A stretch of DNA of 64,000 nt from Paenibacillus sp. MMS20-IR301 (GTDB taxonomy: Bacteria; Bacillota; Bacilli; Paenibacillales; Paenibacillaceae), in the NCBI RefSeq assembly GCF_032302195.1, contig NZ_CP135275.1:7027001-7091000 (forward strand), in the 5' to 3' direction. Below the pieces are notes generated by a model. It saw nothing but the letters and a program-made list of their open reading frames with translations. It was not told the DNA's origin and did not search any database. Within the stretch, counting starts at the first letter, position 1; every line of letters starts with the position of its first letter. This document shows, piece by piece, positions 60,842 to 64,000 of this stretch. The position numbers and the translations under genes are program-made.

Positions 60842-62235
60842 ATTATATTGTGCTCAGCCATGTGGCCTGGGAGGATTATCCTTATAAAAGAATGCTGGAG
60901 CTGCTCCCGGACCGGGGCGAGGTCTGTTATGCCGGACAGCTGACGCCTGCCCAGCAGCTCCGCTGCGGGATCAGGCCCGTGACGCTGCCGGAGATCTACA
61001 GTATGAAGGCTGATGAATATACTTTGCTGGTCTCTTCCCCCTACTGGCTTCCGGATGTGCTTGCGCTTCAGCCTGCTTATACCGTTGCTCTGCTGGAATA
61101 TTGCCCTGAAGGGGAGGACAGCAAGCTATGGGATAAATACAGCGCGCTGCTCGCGGCAAAAGCAGACCTCGTAGGCACCGCATCGGAACGGCTGTACCTG
61201 GAGCAGAATCTGCGCCGCAGCGGCGTGGTGTATTTAAGCGGAGACCAGCCGCTGTCTTACGGGCTGCTCCGCCGGGAGGAAGTGCTGTATTTCCTGGCTG
61301 ATTATGAAGCCGTCTGGAACCGCGCGCTCATAGAATTATGGCAGCCGCCGCGAGCACCCGGGGAGGTGCCGGACTGGCAGGACATCCAGCGCCGGCACCG
61401 GGCTGAATTCTATATCTCGATGTGCGGGCTTATGCCGCAACAGCCTTCAGTGCATTACTTAGCCGCTTCTTATCTGTATTTGTGCGGCGATGAGTCAGCT
61501 GCGCGTTATCTGGCGCGCTCCTTCGAGCTGATGCTGCTGCATGATTATACGGATTGTCTGCACTCCCACTACCGATTCTTCTCAGCTGTTGAGACGAAAA
61601 AAGGTAATTTGGAGCTTGCGGTACAGCAATATGAGATTACCGCGTTCACGGCCGGTGAACGGGCAAGGGTTGCGTTAATGAAGCAGTGGCTGGACGGCGG
61701 CGAGGCCGGGCAGGAGCTGCTGCGGGCAGAGCTGTACAGGGTCAATGAGGACGGGGCGGCGGCCGTTGACATACTGAGCCGGCTGCCCGGACGGGAGGCC
61801 CGGGAGCAGCTGCTGCTGAATTATACGGGCACATCCGAGTGGGAGAAGGCGCTGCGGCTGTATGCTGAGCTGGAAGCCGGTGAAACGGGTGGTGCGGAGA
61901 ATGCGGCATTGGCCGGAGGGGCGGCAAGTGGAGGTGGTACAGGAATTGTGGGAAGTGCAGTGAGTGTAGGAAGCACGGGGAGTGCGGGAAGTGTGGGAAG
62001 CGCGGGGAACATTATTCCTGCAGGCGGGCCGGCAGGGTTAAACGATGGGCAGCTGCCCGTAATGGAAGGGACGCTGCATCTGCTGTACGGCAGGCGTCAT
62101 GAGGCGATCCGCAGCTTCCTGCGCTCGGCAGTGGCGGATCAGGGAGCGAGGCAGCTTTTTGCTGAGATGGCGGATCTGGAGGAAGCGGTGCAGCGGGTAA
62201 GGGGGAGGGCTAAAGGTGGCGAAGAGCAGACGTGA
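60838..62235 (+). CDS. Protein of unknown function in a glycosyltransferase operon
   Basis: A 465-residue protein. The first ~150 residues look like a Rossmann-type, GT-B-like half (YIVLSHVAWEDYPYKRMLELL, VALLEYCPEGEDSKLWDKY, LVGTASERLYLEQNLRR). The following part is helical and TPR-like (SVHYLAASYLYLCGDESAARYLARSFELML, GNLELAVQQYEIT). Near residue 355-400 a Gly/Ser/Val/Ala-rich repeat (GSAVSVGSTGSAGSVGSAG) interrupts it. It overlaps both neighbours (4 and 20 bases), so it is made together with two glycosyltransferases and may be a partner or a diverged one. Confidence 0.7.
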   Translation: MNYIVLSHVAWEDYPYKRMLELLPDRGEVCYAGQLTPAQQLRCGIRPVTLPEIYSMKADEYTLLVSSPYWLPDVLALQPAYTVALLEYCPEGEDSKLWDKYSALLAAKADLVGTASERLYLEQNLRRSGVVYLSGDQPLSYGLLRREEVLYFLADYEAVWNRALIELWQPPRAPGEVPDWQDIQRRHRAEFYISMCGLMPQQPSVHYLAASYLYLCGDESAARYLARSFELMLLHDYTDCLHSHYRFFSAVETKKGNLELAVQQYEITAFTAGERARVALMKQWLDGGEAGQELLRAELYRVNEDGAAAVDILSRLPGREAREQLLLNYTGTSEWEKALRLYAELEAGETGGAENAALAGGAASGGGTGIVGSAVSVGSTGSAGSVGSAGNIIPAGGPAGLNDGQLPVMEGTLHLLYGRRHEAIRSFLRSAVADQGARQLFAEMADLEEAVQRVRGRAKGGEEQT

Positions 62236-62950
62236 ACCGCTGCGCAAAACCTCCGGCAACCGCCTGACGGCGATGATGCAGGTGCGCAACGAAAGCGGCC
62301 GGTATCTGGAGCAGGTGCTGGAGGAGCTGAGCGGATTTGTCGACGATATTGTAATTGTGGATGACGGCAGTACGGATGAGACGGTACGGCTGTGCCAGTC
62401 TTTTGCCAAGGTGAAGAAGCTGGTATCGCTGGAGAGCTCGGTCTTCGGACGCGAATGGGAGCTGCGCAAGACACTCTGGGATTTGGCGGTATCTACCGGC
62501 CCGGATTGGCTGCTCTCCGTGGATGCCGATGAATTCTATGAAGACCGGGCCAAGCAGGAAATGCGGCGGCTGATCGATCAGGATGCCTATGACTGGGTGG
62601 CCTTCCGGATCTACGATTTCTGGGGCGGTACGACCCATTACCGGGAGGATGAGCACTGGGATCTCCATACGAAGCATACACGCACGCTGATCCGTTATCT
62701 GCCTGATTTCTATTTCTTCACTCCGCAGATGGATCATCATGTTCCCCGGCTGCCGCTGTCGTACGCGGTCCTGCCGGGGTTCCTTGCCGAGCTGCGGGTG
62801 AAGCATTACGGCTGGGCCCTGGAGCCCGAGGCGCTGCGCCGTAAATACGACCGCTACATGGAGCTTGACCCCGAGGGCAGATGGGGCAGCCTGGAGCAAT
62901 ACCGTTCCATCCTGGATGCGCAGCCCCGCCTGGTGGAGTGGAGGGAGTAG
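62216..62950 (+). CDS. GT2-family glycosyltransferase
   Basis: A 244-residue GT-A enzyme. LTAMMQVRNESGRYLEQVLEEL, DDIVIVDDGSTDET and LLSVDADEFYED (the DxD metal motif) are clear. The later HYGWALEPEALRRKYDRY is typical of small bacterial GT2 proteins that act on cell-surface glycans. GTG start with GGGGGAGGG upstream, inside the end of the previous gene. It is the last gene of the operon. Confidence 0.86.
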   Translation: MAKSRREPLRKTSGNRLTAMMQVRNESGRYLEQVLEELSGFVDDIVIVDDGSTDETVRLCQSFAKVKKLVSLESSVFGREWELRKTLWDLAVSTGPDWLLSVDADEFYEDRAKQEMRRLIDQDAYDWVAFRIYDFWGGTTHYREDEHWDLHTKHTRTLIRYLPDFYFFTPQMDHHVPRLPLSYAVLPGFLAELRVKHYGWALEPEALRRKYDRYMELDPEGRWGSLEQYRSILDAQPRLVEWRE

Positions 62951-63249
62951 GGGGGCGTGCGGCTTCGTTTGCTGGAGCGGTATGGGCAGGGGCTATGTGC
63001 AGTTTACCGTCTGCATTCAATAGCCCTAATTGGGGCTAATCTGTGTTTCACTTATACCGACGAAGCCGTACGCGCTACATTATCTTCATTCTCCTCATGG
63101 TCCTCCATTAGTGTTCAAACAGCGAGCTGGCACCCCTGATCCGTCCCTCGTATTTAGGGGATATCCTCACAAATACTCACTCCTTCGCAGGGTTTCACCG
63201 CGGTGGAACGGGGGAGAAATCGCCGTAAGCTGCCGGTGCAGATAGCTGA
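62951..63249. other. Intergenic stretch without recognised features
   Basis: About 300 bases between the glycosyltransferase stop and the repeat array. There is no convincing terminator, and all open frames are short and without ribosome sites. Confidence 0.5.
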
Positions 63250-63470
63250 AATCAGGGGCAGAAATACCCCTAATATAACTAAAAGTGGACGATACGAGGC
63301 AAACAGGGGCAAAATCACCCTTATTATTCCTAAAAATGGGCGAAAAGAGGAAAATAGGGGCAGAAGTGCCCCTAATATCGCCAAAAGTGAGGAATAGGAG
63401 AAAATCAGGGGCAGAAGTGCCCTTATTTTTGCCAGAAGTGGGATATATAAGGGGATTAGGGGCTCTAGAT
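63250..63470. repeat. 51-bp tandem array, sister of the array at 6232
   Basis: AGGGGCA-type starts lie at 63254, 63305, 63356, 63407 and 63458, exactly 51 bases apart. Units hold GGGGCAGAAGTGCCCCTAAT (hairpin GGGGCA/TGCCCC) and CGCCAAAAGTGG, as in the left array. Short open frames across it are repeat-derived. Confidence 0.85.
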
Positions 63471-63698
63471 TTTGCTAGAAGCAGGCTGATTCGGTCTAAC
63501 TGTTGCTTGAGGTGCGGCAAAGCAGAGTAAGCAGGCTGAGGACCTGATGTGCATCAAGTTTCTATTTGGACCAAACTGTTGCGGCTAACTGACAGGAGGA
63601 AATGTTACTGTAAATAATTAGTTTTAGTGAGAAGCTGTGAGCATTACGAGTGACGATGGTAATATGATTGCATGTGTGTATCGCCGGGTTACGGACAG

Positions 63699-63995
63699 CT
63701 ATATCGACCGGTGTTGTCGGGCTTCTTGGAGTGCGGATCTGACGAGCAGCAGCCAGGGGATGTTACCGGCAACGGGTGCGGTTAGCTGTCTCTGCGGAAA
63801 TGCCTCTGCTGCAAGCAGAAGGTTATGATAGCTGATACCGATTGCTGCTGCAGTTCCGCCGGATTGCCGAAGTGTATGTTCGTCTGCCGGAGTCAGCTGA
63901 GGCATCAGCCCGCAGGAAGTAGACAGGGCTGCGTATAGCAGCCACTCGGCAGCATCGCCGGGCGAGATGTAATCATGAGCCTGCCTATCATACAT
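63699..63995 (-). CDS. Hypothetical protein, possibly incomplete at the window edge
   Basis: A frame of at least 98 codons reads leftward from the window end. The real start may lie beyond 64000, since only five bases remain. Sequence such as ISPGDAAEWLLYAALSTSCG and AAAIGISYHNLLLAAEAFP is helical in character. I do not recognise a family, and no ribosome site can be judged. Confidence 0.4.
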   Translation of the reverse strand: MYDRQAHDYISPGDAAEWLLYAALSTSCGLMPQLTPADEHTLRQSGGTAAAIGISYHNLLLAAEAFPQRQLTAPVAGNIPWLLLVRSALQEARQHRSI

Positions 63996-64000
63996 AGCAC

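Overview
The window looks like a chromosomal segment of a Paenibacillus-type bacterium (Bacillales). The evidence is strong AGGAGG-type ribosome sites, sigma-A-like promoters, a yunB-like sporulation gene, S-layer-homology (SLH) surface enzymes, lipoprotein-type sugar-binding proteins with LplB/YtcP-like permeases, large membrane AraC sensors, moderately high GC, and intergenic tandem repeats. There are no rRNA or tRNA genes, no CRISPR array and no recognisable insertion sequence. All family assignments were made by reading motifs; no database search was possible.

Layout. 1-14.2 kb: a truncated SLH glycoside hydrolase, a KDG-kinase-like PfkB kinase and an ADP-ribosylglycohydrolase with a low-complexity insert. 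A repeat-filled gap follows, then a GntR (FCD) regulator, an AraC regulator, an RraA-like protein, and an ABC sugar importer next to a mannonate-dehydratase-like gene. This reads as uronate or pectin-fragment use. 14.2-16.8 kb: an unknown protein and a divergent MarR/DUF2798 pair. 17-24.4 kb: an AraC membrane sensor, two divergent permeases, a GH105 unsaturated rhamnogalacturonyl hydrolase and a binding protein. 24.5-31.3 kb: a KimA-like potassium transporter, a lipoprotein, and a second AraC sensor divergent from an orphan binding protein.

31.4-33.3 kb holds the most interesting element: an Xre-HTH/helical-repeat regulator of the RRNPP type, followed by two tandem 39-codon secreted-peptide genes ending in VSLFNHGEG and VSLFTHGDG. 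It resembles the AimR-like (Alo) peptide-signalling systems of Paenibacillus, here with a duplicated pheromone gene. A methyltransferase and a degraded stretch follow. 35.1-40.2 kb is a third binding protein/permease/permease set with a GH28 polygalacturonase. 41-44 kb has a TetR gene with two flavodoxin-like proteins and fabH behind a FapR-like box. 44.2-50.6 kb has a LacI regulator divergent from a giant SLH/GH16/CBM beta-glucanase. 50.9-54.6 kb is a GbsR-like regulator with opuA glycine-betaine uptake genes. 54.9-57.5 kb has a TVP38/DedA-like membrane protein, a YfiT/DinB protein and YunB. 58.0-59.2 kb is a deletion scar joining the front of a response regulator to the back of a GH43 enzyme. 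59.3-63 kb is a three-gene glycosyltransferase operon. The right edge holds another 51-bp repeat array and an incomplete gene.

Together the genes describe capture of plant cell-wall polysaccharides at the cell surface, cleavage of pectin and beta-glucan, import by dedicated ABC systems and channelling of uronates into the KDG pathway. Each block has a local regulator. Several operators can be read directly from the DNA: perfect or near-perfect palindromes over promoters for MarR, TetR, FapR, GntR and LacI.
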